Below, piece by piece: positions 20,152-35,400 of a stretch of 64,000 bases of DNA. Source of the DNA: Tomocerus qinae (lineage: Eukaryota > Arthropoda > Collembola > Entomobryomorpha > Tomoceridae). Numbering within the stretch: position 1 is the stretch's first letter; each line of letters opens with the position of its first letter. The stretch covers positions 36,320,201-36,384,200 of the forward strand of contig CM034548.1 in the NCBI GenBank assembly GCA_020055645.1. Direction: 5' to 3'. The notes below the pieces were generated by a model that worked only from the letters and a program-made list of their open reading frames with translations, was not told where the DNA came from and did no database searches. The translations under genes and the position numbers were made by a program.

Positions 20152-20304
20152 AACAAAACAGTCTGCAGTGCCTTATTGTTCCGTTGTCATTTACCCAACG
20201 CCTCCACCATGACTTTTCACTGTTTCCACAAGACCTGACCTCAAGAAAGAGAAGTATTAATTCTTTTTAGTGCTCTCTTGTGCATTAGCTTTGTGCTGTA
20301 GAGA

Positions 20305-20376
20305 ATGTTCCTATTCTGCTGTGCGGTGAGATCGTCGCGTCCCATCCAACACTTTCGCCGCCTATCTCACCTCTAC
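20305..20376 (-). other. GC-richer patch, possible exon
   Basis: Minus-strand DNA after the acceptor-like TTTATTGTAG reads openly (GEIGGESVGWDATISPHS...) to a TAA near 20285. A perfect 8-bp inverted repeat GGTGAGAT/ATCTCACC frames the patch. In this window exons stand out as GC-richer islands, which is the only reason to list it; no homology is recognised. Confidence 0.15.
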
Positions 20377-23300
20377 AATAAACACAAAGTCCTACAACAT
20401 ACAAGAACATAATGATCAATAGATATATATAGTTATAGAAAAGATGCATTAGCAAAACTTGCATCATGCCTACCTACCTTGGTTATTATGGGAGAATCTC
20501 CAATGACAACAATACTCTTCAAATGAATCTTGACTCTGTAGCATTTAGTATACTCTATCTACTCAAATAATAGAATCGTGTAGATTTGAAGAGTACCGAT
20601 AGGGAGGCAATATTGTCATCGAGTCTATAAGGGATTCAATTGCTACAAGTACACAAAAGCTAATTCCGTATTGGCGTTGAGCAGGTATACATTTTGTATA
20701 GAATGTTTAAAAGAAGATCATTAGCTTCTGAAACTAGCTATGGATAAGAGTATCAATGCAATGTTGTGGATTGAAGTTATGGTGAAAGAGTTCAGGAAAT
20801 GAGAATCGTTTCAATGGATTTCATTGGAAAGAAGGTTTAAAAATTCACTTGTGCCGGTATTCATATACATTAGGTTGCTATTAACCATAGAATAGTCGGC
20901 AAAGCTAAGAAGAGCAAATGGTGTCAACATACAAAACCAAATTATATGATTTATGAGTTCTTGTTTTGAAATTCTGTTAGCTTGAAGTGAGTGAAGGAAT
21001 TTAGTTTACTTAATAGTATCTACAACCTATTGGCATTTAGATATTAACTCTCTACTCTAATTCTATAATGCCACTAAACTGATTATGAGTGAGCGACTCC
21101 AATTCCCTTCTTCTCGCTCATTTCCAAAACCTTTTTTCATTGAAAACAATCATTTCCTCTCTCTTGGACCAAATTCCTTTCAACAGGTTCAGAAATATTT
21201 AAGCTAAAGTGCGGATGGTAGTCGTATTCTTGGAAATTCGGATAATTCCTATACCTAGTGAGTAAACAACCGTTGCTAGCCCAACTATATTGTATACATA
21301 GTATACATGTAATTAAGTATGTCTTAAAGATTCACTCATTACAAACAAGAACATAATACTAAAAGAAGTGATAGTAAGTATGTATGTAGCTATATAAATT
21401 GTTAGTATAGATGGTCTATATTGAATGTAAATGTACAGAAAAAATAGCGAGTGCGTTTTAGTTTTTAGACAAGTATATGAATATAAGGTGGGAAGCACGA
21501 GAGAGGAGATTGACAATTGAGAGCGCAATGAAAATGCGAAGAAATGTGCGATGGACAAACATGAGTGGTAACGAGGGTTTATGAGTGTGAGAGAATGTGT
21601 AAAGGCGGTCGGAGCGTGTAATGAACTTAATTTTACGACGAGGCAAGAGGAAGAGAGTGAATGAGTGAGCCTTGAAGGCCTCAGTTGTCACTAGCCGAAC
21701 TCTGTTTGACACTCGTCCCATAAAGAAAATCCTCGTCACTTAAGGTAACGCATGCAATCCGATGTGGCATATTATTATTTGTTTTCAACTCAACTCTACT
21801 TACCCACCCCAAGAAATCTTGACTAACAAGGGGACAACAATTCATATAATTCAGTCATTCCTCCATCTACATAGCAGTCAAGTAGCTCTATATCAGAGGA
21901 CAAACAATAAACTAGCTTTTCTTAATATTATGTTGTGGCAGTGTAGTTTACTTGGTTGAGAAAATACTAATTCTCAGTACTATGGCCACTCAACACATAC
22001 ACGACAGTCATTGGATGTGGAACATAACAAACAGACCCTTAAGTACTCACACACATGCATACATACATAATACTTACCTAAGTGTGCTCCTACAAAATAC
22101 ATTTCCTTAACCACTTGCATTACAATCCGCTCTGAGGTGGTCACTCAACAATACAGAACTCTCTCTCTGTAGTAGCACATTTTATGTCTGTATGTATGTA
22201 TATACTTATCAGTAGTGTCTTACCCTTTTATATGAACCTTTCTTACCCTTCTGTCCACAATCTTGAATTTTAAGGCTTTCTTGCCTTACTATTACATTAT
22301 TTCCATTCATAGCTCCTGCACACGCCTCGTGTATATCAATGCATAGGCACTTTTGTGTATGTCTTCTAAGTACTCTCCCATTATGTCCGGATATATGTCA
22401 ATACTGAATGCCAACCGCACGCAATACGTAGTTGTGGCATAGTGCACTACTTCACTTGAAAGTAGAGTACTTAAGTTAACTATTATTACTAGTCTATCCG
22501 TATTAGTTTAGTGGGCATTTGTTACTACATATGTACCTACATGCTTTCAAAGTATTTCCACTTATGAATGAGAATTGTCCACATAATAAGTTGTTAGTTA
22601 GCTCTTTTGTCAGATGACTTGACTCGAATGGCATGCATGATGTTCTTGTCTCTTTACCCTATTATTACTTAGTTGATTTCACTATGGACCATGATCGTAT
22701 TCTCAACGCTCATTTTCCTATTCATACGATCTGCTATACATACCGAATAATAGTATCTATGTACTTCAACTCAAGTCAACCTAAAGCAAGTCAATGTCAA
22801 GAAAAGTTGTGAATGAACGTCCTTTATGTAGTATAATATGCATGTGCAAAGCAGATTATACTCTCTAGTACATCACTAAATACCCCTCCTTTATCTCTGC
22901 TATATGAAAGTGTAATGTTTCTGCTACTTATTACTATCAAATTAAGCCCCAAAGAATCCATCTCGTAGTTCTCAGTAGATACATAATAAAATAGATAGAT
23001 ACATAATAAATGTGAGTTTATGCTAAGGAGGGATATACCAATGCATAGCGTAAGGATAGCAAGTGGATGAATTTATAGGGAGGATGTGTACCAAATATTA
23101 TTACAATATTACTAGTCAAGTCAGAAAGATGTCTGTCTGCTCTATCTTGTTATAGCTTTAACGAGAGGACAAACATATGTGACGGTTGAATGAGCAAATG
23201 ATTTGACCTGCCTTGACTGCTCTATCTCTTTATTACGTATGCTGTGCGTGTAAATAGTAACTGGCTCATACGACATTTCATCGAAAGTAACTAAGACCAC

Positions 23301-26300
23301 TCATCAACAAATCTAGTCTAAATCCCTAAAAGTTCAAATGTTAAATTCTCATATTAATTGTGTGCATTAAATGCCGCTTTTTAAAAATATTTAATAAAAT
23401 TAATTACTGTACAATGAATTAATGTAGGTTAGTACAGAACAAATAAGGAATGTATATTGAGATTGAGACTTATGTGCACCTAAAAACAAAAGTAATTTAA
23501 ACAAATATCGATTACAGTGCTCCACAATAATTTGGATCTATTTTAACCGAAATTTTGGTTGTTTTTTCTATTGAACTGATAATCTAAAAGAGATGTATCA
23601 AATTAAAACAAATAATTGATCAGCAATGATGACAAAATATTTTTTATTGCTTTTCAAATAAAGGATTTTCCCCAATTGGTCGTTTCGTTGTAATGGTTTA
23701 TGTTGTACAACTTTGATGAACCAGTTGAGAATACAAGACAGATTTAGATGCTTACATACATTATTACAAGTAGGTATTAGTATTATTTCCATTGATATGC
23801 TTGTTTGTGCATGCAACAATATGTTAGTAGCTATCTGTGTACATAAGTACTATATCTACTGCGTGTTTGTTTTGTAAGTCTACATATATTAGTGCATCTC
23901 TTATGTAAGTAATGATACTATAAGGTAATATAAGCTGAGAATATTATATGACTTAACTGCTCTGTCTCTACTTACTGGGTTGGACTGCATTGCACTCGAT
24001 TTTATGAATGAACGAATGAATGAGATCATTCAAAGTGAAACTACAGCGAAGTGCATAGGATATGGATTAGTTGGGATAAAAAAGAAGAGCCGAACGGCGA
24101 ACGAAGATTTTATGCATACTTATATAATGTACATGTTGCATGCTATATACTAAATAGTATATACTTACCATGCATAGGCAGTCCAAGTTAAGCCAGGCCA
24201 GAACCATTTTACTATAATAAAGGAGCCAAGAGAAAATTTACTGCAGTCAGTCGACACTTGGGCTCGATCAAGTCTGTCTCGATTGTGTGCATGGCATATC
24301 TGTCGCTCATTTTTATAATGTCTCTATACGCACACTACATCTGCATTGCACATCTATCTGCGATGCAACTACACTAAGATCTACATTATACGACTCTGTG
24401 TTTAAATAAGAATGCACTTAACAGAGTCAGACAATAGAACGCAAAACACTCACCGATCATCATAAAATAAATATGTTCCATAAACCCTTTATGTATCTAT
24501 TTAACTTATGTTACAGATAGTTGAATAAATCCCTAGCTCTTCGCACTTTAAGTTATACAAGGATGCTAATAAAATTGGATCTCTTGTAGAAACTCCTCTA
24601 AATATTCTGAGAATTGTCGCTATTAATATTGGCGAAATTAACACTCTTCGCAAACACCAGCTTAGAAAAATAATCAACTCGAAATGATACGTTGGCGTCA
24701 TGGTGAACGTTCTTTTTCCTGGTGCAATCACACTACATACTGCGTACTTAATGGTGCTTTGCTGGAAGTAGATGAGATGATGCAAAGACATAAAAATATA
24801 TCCTTATCTCACAAAACGTGGTGACGAATCTCATTAGTGTACACGATGGTTTAGCATGCCCTTTATCGCAAATGAGGTTGTTCATCTTGTAGAAGACATG
24901 TATTAAGATGCATGTTTTGTAATGTAAAATTAAAAGTTTTTACTCCTTGTAAATAAAATCTCACGAGAATGCAGAGCATGTATGTCGCAAGAGTAGCTTC
25001 ACATTTATAAAATGATGCATTTCTAAGAAGACATTTTTCACACGAAATCAGAAGGACCCTCCACAAATATAATTATGTACATACTAATTTAATATGATAC
25101 TAGTCCTGTAGTTACTTATTATTACAATTGTGGTAGTAAATCCATTCCTATTCTTTCACACGATAAATGTGTTAAATGTTTTGATAATTGGATACTATTA
25201 AACCAAAGGCGTGACATTTCAGGTGGCTCCCACACACAGGCATGCTTAGCTAACGAAAACTAATTTCAATGATTCGTTTGCTTTTTTTTAAAGGCTCTTC
25301 TCTGAATTACAAGTATTCGCCCAAAAACATAAAGGTACGGATCCACATGAGATTCACAAATGGATTATGAATAATAGCAGGATGCATTAAGGATGAGTTG
25401 AAAATGGCATCGTAAAATAAAAATGATACTACTTAAGAATTATTGTCGGGAGAGTAGAGAAAACAAGGAAGGTTGATAATCACGGTATTTGCATTCACAT
25501 CTTATTAAATAATGCACGGAGGTAGTAGAGTGGTTTGTACTTGAGATCAGAAGGGAGAGATACATCTATTCTAATGATTACGTTGCTTGTGAATGAATCA
25601 TCGAAAAATTGACTTACCTTTCAGCTTTCCAGTAATGCTCTGTACTTTACTGAAGCGTAGCTATGAATTATGTACTACAGATAGAATGAAATCCCTCCTC
25701 TTTTATCGCTAATACAATGTTTCTTCTTCCTTCCCAACTCCGCCTAAGAACGCTGAGGAATTTTCATTCATATTCAATTTTCTCCCTCAGATAATGTAAT
25801 AACACACAAAACAATGTGACTTCCTTCGAGTTACACCAACTCACACATTAATCTTGTTTTGCTCCGTTTTCTTAGTCACTCCTTGCATTTCATACAGAAA
25901 ATCTCTACTGTACTTGTTGTATGAATAATATCATTTCATGGCATATTCAAGTCGCTTTTCTGTCAACATTCTAGAGTACCTTTATGAATTTAGACAACTC
26001 AATGTATGTTGCATCAACCAGCACGTACATTACATCTCTTCCGCTCAATTCATTCCAAAGTTTTTCTGCGTTAGAATTCAATGTGATTTGTGGTCAGGAC
26101 CTACCTGTTGGATTCCCATTCAATTTAAATCAAATTTCCTCAGAATCTCCTATAAGTAAATAATATGTACAAAGTTCTTCAGAAACGCATGGATATCTAT
26201 TACAGAAGTGCACTGAGAATGTACATAATATCTTATTGTTCAGATTTATTGGTTTTTCTACAGGGATGTTCATGATCTCAATTCTAACTTTTCCTATGCC

Positions 26301-26464
26301 TAATTTAGACGTCAGCATATAGAAATATCACAATAAATAGTGAATAGTATACTAAATTGTCTGTTGGTGTGGTGAGCGGCAGAATTTCTCTACGTTTGAT
26401 TGTGTGTCGAAAGAATTGTGTACGTGAACACATATATATTATATAAATAGTGGAATGATTGTTG

Positions 26465-26484
26465 TGAATGAATGAATGAATGAA
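26465..26484. repeat. TGAA tetranucleotide microsatellite
   Basis: Five perfect TGAA units followed by degenerate GAAGGAATGAATC. Confidence 0.85.
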
Positions 26485-29400
26485 AGAAGGAATGAATCAA
26501 GATTATTTTTTTCGATTTCCATAGTCAAGTGCTATTTGTGTGGGTGTAATGCACGATCCTTTTTCTTCCCCACAGTCTGTGTATACTCTAGCCAAGTCAT
26601 ATCTGTCTGTCCTTAAGTTTTTCTTCCCATTCTTTCCGAGATCAATAGAGAAATTGTGTGAATGAAGGGCAAGTAGTGGAAAGAAACGTATATTTAGTAT
26701 TGTTACACTTTAACAAGACAGGAAAGGACACTCTGTCCATTTTATGTTGCTAGGTTCCAGAGGTCAATCCTTATATCTGACCAATTTCCGGTCCATCCTT
26801 GTAAATGTGTGTTATATCAGAATGGGTGCGACTCGGCCACTTCAATCCACTTCAGATTATTCTCTGGGACATTGACAACATTAGGACTTCTCTATCTCCT
26901 CGCATTAAGATAATGACTTATTCTTAGCTTAGATACAGAAACTTAACTATCCACACTCCAACTCGTTATTTAACAGCATATTTGACGTAATTTCCCATAT
27001 AAATCATTCGTTATGCAACACTATTGTAATATGTAGATACTCTTTTTCATCCCTTGCTACTTATCTGCAACTTTGAATTCAATGTCCTCTGAATAAATAC
27101 CATTTCACACAGGACACACCTACTCCCAATGAATATCATTTACATTACAACAAATAATCAAGTATATTAAACCTTTTCTGTCTCACATGAGCGAGATGAT
27201 CGTTTTACCTGTTTAGCTTGTATTATTTATACATTTCAGTAAGCACATGTTACTTTTTTTTAACTTCAATAGTCTTTTGAATACATTTAAATTCATATTG
27301 TTACTATTATTATTGCAAATTTTATTACCAGCTTTGAATGTTACGCAAATCTGACATGACTTGCAATTTCCTTTGATATTCTACCGTTGCTGTAAATGAT
27401 AGTTATAGAAATTAATAAGATTGGGATATAAGTGTATAGTAATTGCATATTTGGCGTAAATGAGAAAGCTAGGTCTGAAGTTACCATAGTCCATTAAATT
27501 GCATAGCTGGCTATATAATTACAAGAATGAGATGCAGATAATATATTGTAAAATGTCTAGTTAAAATAGTGGAAGAGGAATTTTGTGTTAGAATAGACAT
27601 TAGTTTACATTACCTCCTTGTACTTACATTACGGTTAGTTAAAAGCAAAGGTATCCCACAACCTAATAGCACTTTTCGTAATTGAAATGAGAGATAAAAG
27701 ACTTCCCTGTTAGACTGTCCAGTCGGAATGGGATACTTATTACATACAGAAGTAATAAGACACAGAGTGGCTACAATTCTAGCATGTAAGGAGCTAAGCA
27801 AGTAAAAGAGAAAAGCCGAGCCTAAATTCTTTTATGATTTCATCCATCCCCTTGACTCTTGAGTATTTTCTCACATTATATTACATCACATTGAACACAT
27901 TCATATAAGAACAATAAATATAATATTGTATACTGTACCTACTGCCATGCAATAACAAAACATCACACATCTTTTAGTTTAGGTACCTACACACGGAGCA
28001 CTTACTATTAGCTAATAGGCAATATGTTACTTAAGAAAATCTAAGCACTTGCCTTTCAAAACAATGCAACATAACATAAAGTAACTCAAGGAACAACAAC
28101 AACCTTGAGTGCCACTTTCTGTACTATTACTATGTACATGGGACAAGGTGCACGTTCAGCGGATACTCAATATACGGGTATCCTGAAACGTGAAATCTAG
28201 ATACATAGTCTCCATGTACATATCTACTAAGAGATAACTAGCTTAGTGTGTTAGAATCGAACAAATAACTAATCTTTCCCTTAATAGTATTTGGATCCTT
28301 CCTCGAATCAAATAAATTCAAGGGAGCTGTAGAGCTAACTAAGGAATTTCTACGATTGCTATGAATTCGGCTTAACTAACTATATGGACCATTGAAACAA
28401 TATCTACCTGTTTGTATCCCAACACAATTATACCGAATGTAGGTACCTTAGCTTTCAGTACCAAGTTAAAAAGGCAAAATTATTACTTGCTGACTGCCGA
28501 CCTTTAATGTAATAGTTTTTCTACCGCACACACGCCAATTTTAACCAGACAATGATACAAAGCAGAATTAGTTGGGTACCTATCGATGGATGTAGAAGGG
28601 TCAATTTGTACTGTTCCACTTTCTATACCTATTACTAGTGGAGGCATATTATTACAAAGTACACCTTTACATAATAGCTGCAAAATAAATGAAGAAATAC
28701 AGAGTAGCCATGAGACAATTATATTATACAAAGTAAATAGATACAACTGAATTAATAGAAAAAAGTAGCGAAAAAACGTGGCCCAAATCATCATCGACTT
28801 AAGAGCAAAATAATACAACTGTACACAAGTGAAGAAATGTATGAAACGTAGGTACCTACGCCACAGGTTCAAGTTTGAAGTTATAATAAATATGAAAATG
28901 ACTCTTGAATATCTCAGTCAGTTGTTTCTAAATCAATAAATATGGAAAGATCGTGCACATTGTTAGCCTCTGCCTGGAGGACAGAAAGAACATACTAGAT
29001 TTAGATATCAGTGTTTATATTACATTCAAATAATAGATATAACATTTCTTTGTGTATATGTTTTACGCACGTGAGCTGTACAATTTAAAAAAGTAGTAGT
29101 AAGTAGGTTTACGCGTAAGTGAAGCCAATCCCACTAATCAGTAACCTGCTGAAATATTTTGCAAATTCAAAGGATCATCGAATCATCGGCTTGTCAGTCA
29201 TGACCGTGAATTTCCTCTACTACTAGACTGCGCTTTTTATCTCTTCCCATAAGCACCGTATATAAATGTAGTGAATAATTTAGTTAAATGCGTGCAATGC
29301 TCGTACAGTGATTACAGATAGCCATCTACTAGTAATGACAGTATTTTCGTGTGCATATGTAATACAAGACTTGTAAAACTCGAGTTAAAATAAATACATG

Positions 29401-32400
29401 CAAAGTTAAGAGCAAGGTGACCAGAGACAAGAAATATTCGTTTTCAGGATTTACGTTGGTGTTGTATATGTACACAACAACAAAAGATGAAAACTTAGCT
29501 AATCCATACAAAGTACACTTTAATCAACCAGAACAAAGCCCAGCAGAGGAATAGCATTAACTTCACCTCATTTACATTCATCCACGTCACATTTGCATTT
29601 TACACTCTCGCGTCCACTTCCACACAATCCAATCTACGCTGATACTTATCTTGTTATATGCAATACTGATATTTGGAAGATATGCCAGGAGCTATATTTT
29701 CGGTATGTATGTATAGCAGTAGTGATCTAGTAGTAATAAAATGAACCGAGACTAAACAAGGACAACTTCCAAAATGTTTTAGCTGAGATATACACTGGTA
29801 CACTTAGTTATCATTTCTGAATGCTCAGGTATATAGGTTTATCCTTATCAACAGTCTTATTTATGAGTGTATTTAGGCATTAGAATATTGCATAGAGTCA
29901 TAGCTAGTTTAAATAGTAATAAAACAGACATAACATTATGCACTTACAACTTATCGGTAGAAAACTCTGTAATTCAAGAACACATGTAAGGTATTTGCAA
30001 GGAAATGAAGATGGAACAGGACATGACACAACACAGCATTAAATTCGTAATAAATTCTCAAAGTTTTCTTTAATGTGGTGAACCACATTTCATATTCTGT
30101 GATTTCGTTAGCATTCTTCAGATGGGCCAACATCAAATAGGTTCAAAATGTATGCATAGGGTGACTACCAGGGTAGAAACCATACATATTAAATGTTCAA
30201 AGGCACAAAGCTTGACTTACATGACTCGTAAGCCGAGAAAGAACCTCAATAACCAAGAATTGTAAGCACTAGAGGCTAAAACCCCATCAAATAAAATCAT
30301 ATCGCAATCTTCATCTTCAGTGATGAAATAAAGGTGGAATTCGTTTTGAATTATTTCAAGTCAAGTCAAGAATCATCATTTCATTTTCGATTTGATCAAA
30401 GTGACCTCCATCCAACGAATCTAACGAAAAGCCTCACCTAACCTTTATCCTTCGTTATTGAATGTTCTGTCTGCTTAAATTACAGTCTCAAAACATAGCA
30501 CTACCTCCGCATTTCTGTGCAATTTCTGTGATTATATTTATTAGGCCATTTCTTGTTGCTATTCGCAAATATTGTTGTAATACCTACATAAACAATATGT
30601 ACCTAACTATCGACTTTTTGAATGACAGATGCCAAGCGTGCTTGTTCCCATTGTTTCTATGTGGAATGTACTCATGTGTGTCCTCTAAAGACTCTTCCCA
30701 ATTTCAATAGGGAGAAATAAAATGTTATTTCCTGTTAAAGCTAAAACAATTTGTTGGTTTTGGGTGTCGTGGTGTACATTTGGGTTTCTTTTGGCATTGG
30801 CATTTCATATAAACAGTAAACATTAAGAATAATCATACTAAAGTAACTGCGTCTACCTATAACATGAAAAAACCAAATACCAAGGTAGTAATATAAGACT
30901 TTTGCTATTGCGTATACCTTTTTTGCAGTAAGTATAATACTATAGAAAGGGACTTGCCTCTTCAGGTTGTTGTGTGGAGCACTGTGGTTTTGCAATTGAT
31001 TGATTTTAATAATTTCGCCGCTCTTTGAGCTCCTCCACAAACAAATGGTTGCAAATGTGGGAAAGACCACTTCAAAGGAGCCCCCGACAGTCAAACGTGA
31101 AGTCTGACTTTTCTTATCTTCAGTCTCTTAAGTTGACTTTGGGCTAGAATTATTCATGCTAATAAAAACTACTGAAAGGCAAATCTCATGTGAGAAATTC
31201 TGTGACAATTTTACGAGGTGGAGATCTAATCCTTCCTTCTATTGTCGACTTAATGGTCCATGCATGCATAAATTCATATCAATAATGTATTATACATGTC
31301 CAGGCAAAATACATTTACATTCATACATAAAAAGCCTGACAGAATCCACTCAAACGTCATCAGACATGCCTATTAAAAGTTTCACTATTAAAATTTCATT
31401 TCCTGTGAGTCAATATGTAATATTGCGAAATTTTATTGACGTTAAATAAAATTGAAAAATATAACTATAAATTAGGTTCCAGAATTTTAAGAATAAAATT
31501 CTTCTTGAAATTAGTTTATTAATTAACATTATTTATGTGAATAATCAGCAAACAGGTCAAATCGAACTAACGGTAAAAAGTTTGATGCTTGATAAATGAA
31601 AAACTGTATCAAGATTTTAATTCTTGCATTATGTGTATAAGGTAGTATCTGTAATTTATGTTTTCCAATCTACTTTAAATTCTTGAAGATTTATATTTAT
31701 AATGAACAAAAGTATTTATAATGCCACTGATAAGTAGCTTGTTAAATTATATATTTGCATGCATTGAATAGCTGATACGAACAAAACATATGCAAACGAT
31801 TAAGCAAATCTACAATGCATTAACAGTATGGAGATGTATTGGATTTCAAGTTGCAGATCTCTTTACTTAGGATGGCAGGAGTGTAAAAACGGAAGATAGA
31901 ATTCAGTCAGACGGTGTGTGCAATTGAGATTTAGAAGGGCAATGCCATTGTCACATCAATTGAATGATTTATTTATTCTAGCAAGAGTATTGGCATTTCA
32001 TACAAACCTTGTACATAAATAGACTTATATATATTATACAGGAGTGTATGTATTAAGTATAGATATTGTGTACATATAGTTTGGTAATGACTGTAAACAT
32101 GCCAAAATGTATTAGTCAAGTAAAGATAAGTAGTATTGTATGTTATAGAAGATCTCTGCGTAAACGTGGGTTTAGTTAGGCAGAGTAGAAGAGAGGAAAG
32201 GACATGAGATAAATAAATAACGAGAAAAAAGTCCATTCATTAGTTTCTATGGGATTTGCTAAAGAAAGCAGCTGTGCTAATGAATTCTGTGATGTAGTCA
32301 GTGTATCGGTTGCATTTATCATGTAATGTTAATCCCAGTACTGACAATCAATACTCTACCTTCGTATATAGTCGTTTTATTGATGTACTTATGTAAATGT

Positions 32401-35400
32401 ATGTGGTTTGGCAGTGCAGACTTACATAGAGATGCAGACTCTGCCCTGCACAAGTTACACACATTAATACAATCTGTCATCTGAAGAGAAGTACCTACCT
32501 AATAATATGATTTACTATCAATGTACCTCAACTCGGTTAGCTGTTTTACATCCCTGCCTATGTCATATTTATTTTGCAGAGTAATTTAATATTGACTTTT
32601 TTAAGTTATGAGAAAATCAGGAGGAAAGGGTCATAAGAGAGACAGACGAATGAAATAGTAGAGACCAGTTAGGCAATGGTGCAAATTTTTATTTGCTAAC
32701 AATTATATGCGCGAATTATTTTTTATCCCTTTCTGCCTGTCTGCATGTATGAATGGCATTACTACGTATGAATCACTCCTCTCAGAGACATTGTAGAAAA
32801 ACTCTGGCTTATCTGGCAGAAAAGAAATATTAATACTGAGCTCACTGTCATTGTCAGTACTTTAGTCTAGCTTACACATGTACAGAGGACGTTGACGACT
32901 ATAAAACTTAAGGTACTTACGCACAAACAAGTGCCTACTTAGTTAAACTCAAACATTAATTTACAAGACATTCATTATTACTTTATATAACAGTACAGAT
33001 ACGTATGCAAAAGAAACTATATTGTATTACAATGTACTTATATATAGTAGTTGCTGGTCGTTTGGCATTGTATCACAATCTCAAGTATATAGAGAGGTAG
33101 ATAGGTAGTTGTAAAATTGGTGGGTCGTGTATCGTTACAAGTCATGTAGTAGTGAGTGGTAGTGGTAAGTTAGTTAAAGAGATAACAATATAATACGGAC
33201 TTGACTTGGTTTGGCATGTTACAGGCCGAGAAAATAAATGAGAAGAATCGAACTGGTTTAAATTACAATGGGATGTAATATCTATAACATAACCATTTAG
33301 CAATATGTGCAATGCAAGTTTAGTCTGAGTCCAAGATTACTGTTGCTCGCTACTAAGTTCATACATATTATCGTATTACTGTGACTATATTATGTATGTA
33401 GGAAGGGAATCTCTGTCAAGAAGCCCGCAGTTAGATCAGCTAAATATTTAGAATATAAGGATGTCTTGTATATGAATGAACAGACAATGGCAGAGAATAT
33501 AATAGACGGCAGAAGGTCCATCTTATTATTTAGTGCTAATGTACAGCTCCATCCCATTGTTCATGTTCTATTGCATTAGGTTGAGGGAGACTGGGACTCT
33601 GATGGGTAGTTTAATTTAGTTTAGTTGGGTTTAACGAAGTTCAGGCGTAACCTGGCCTGCTCCTGACTGAAAGGATCCTCTGTCTGGTATTTTAGGTATT
33701 CATTCAATTTTCTGCACAGATATAGTTAATAGACAGATAAATATCAAAGTTGTTTCTCCTGCCTGTAGTATACAGTGAATGAATAGCATGTTGCAGTTTT
33801 CTCAATGTAATTTAATGTAACAGAAGACGAGGAGTGAAATGAATCCCGGCTGAGGAGAGGAGATTGAATTCAATGCAAAAAGCACTAGTGCCGAATATTC
33901 TTGACTTATTATCTTTATTTATGCATAATAGGCATAGTATACATATAAATGAACATTTATCTATAATAATATTGAATATAATAACCTTTGGTACGTTTAA
34001 ATATACATATTATGCTGTAATGTACATAAGTCAACTTGAGAAACTACATAATATATTACAGATTATGTACTAATAGAGTTTAGACTGGTATATCCATTTG
34101 AGTGTTTTGCATCCCCCTAATACATAGCATACTATTATATTATGTAATAGTGCATCTAGAGATAATACAGGACAGCAGCTCTTTAATAATACTTATTATC
34201 CGAGTGTTATGTTATGTTCTGCTGGTAGCTAGTTGAACAGCGAAGAACTTGTTTTTCGCATCCTTTGCGTTGCCTCTGCTCTTCTGTTGTGTTGTCATGT
34301 CAAGTATCCTCCCTCAGCTCATGTTCAGGCTCAAGACGCTTTGTCAAAATTCTTTCCTCATTCGCACGGATTTGCATAGAGACAAGAGATGCCAGGATGT
34401 AATGTAATGCAATATAGTATAAGATAACAAAGCATGCAAACTAGCTGACGGAGAGCGGGTGCAAATTTGCAAATTACAAACGCCTAAGTGTAAGTGTAAT
34501 CTATAGGAGGTAAGTGTGATCTTCGATACTTGCATTACCATGTGTGAAGGTATCTATACCCCCATTTAAAAGAGTCTTATAACAAAGCACGGAGCCACTT
34601 ATCCGAAACTACAATAGCTATTTAATATACAATAGAGTAACAAGAAAGTTGGCAAAACCAATTTACCACATTTGCCGGACTATTTACACGTATGTACAAT
34701 GTGTATTTACTTGTACATTAGTTAGTACTGATATGTGGGTGCACCAAACAAAGGCGTAACCAGACTAGCCATTTACTATAAACTCGTGCTTTTAATTTTA
34801 AACTTGATATTGCTACTGAATAAATATTGCACTCCTGCCTCCCAACCATTTCTCTTCAAAATTGAATTACATAAATAAGTATCGAAGATAATGGAAAGAA
34901 TTATTAGCCACATTCTTCTCCTATTCATTAACAATCCTTCACATGCAATATTTATCTAATGCATCCTGCTAATTCAGACTTGATACGATCACATCAACAT
35001 TGAAACAAGCAGAAGTGTACGTGTATAGTAAAGCCTTTTAGAGTTATGTCTACCTATCGCGATGTATATGATCTTCATTTTATTCTCAAGTGTCAGAAGT
35101 ATTTATGTATACAGGTATTTGTACTTGTGGGGAAAGTTCCAACTATAGAACGAATCAATAAAAACTAAAGGATTGAGATGGTATAACATTTATAATATGA
35201 GGAGTGAGTTGAGGTGACGAACGGAGAGGGGATGAGATGGGCGCCTTGTTAGTAACAGTACCTACTTTAATATGAATGAGGGAATTGAAGATCTAGATAT
35301 TATTAACGGAGGAGGGAAATCTTAGCTTGTTTGAGAATGGACCACAATTGAGAATCCACAGGTCTGACCAACCTGAGAAGATAAAACGGAAGAAAGAGAT

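Noticed and set aside
21936-21960. Plus-strand segment starting TGGCAGTGTAGTTTACTTGG, resembling arthropod miR-34
   Set aside because: The nine-base seed matches, but the rest differs in a miRNA that is nearly invariant across arthropods. The downstream pairing is interrupted by a 9-versus-3-base loop, and no miR-277 or miR-317 neighbour was found.
24021-24045. TGAGATCATT followed by CAAAGTGAAAC, resembling bantam
   Set aside because: Only the first ten bases match and no complementary arm forms a hairpin.
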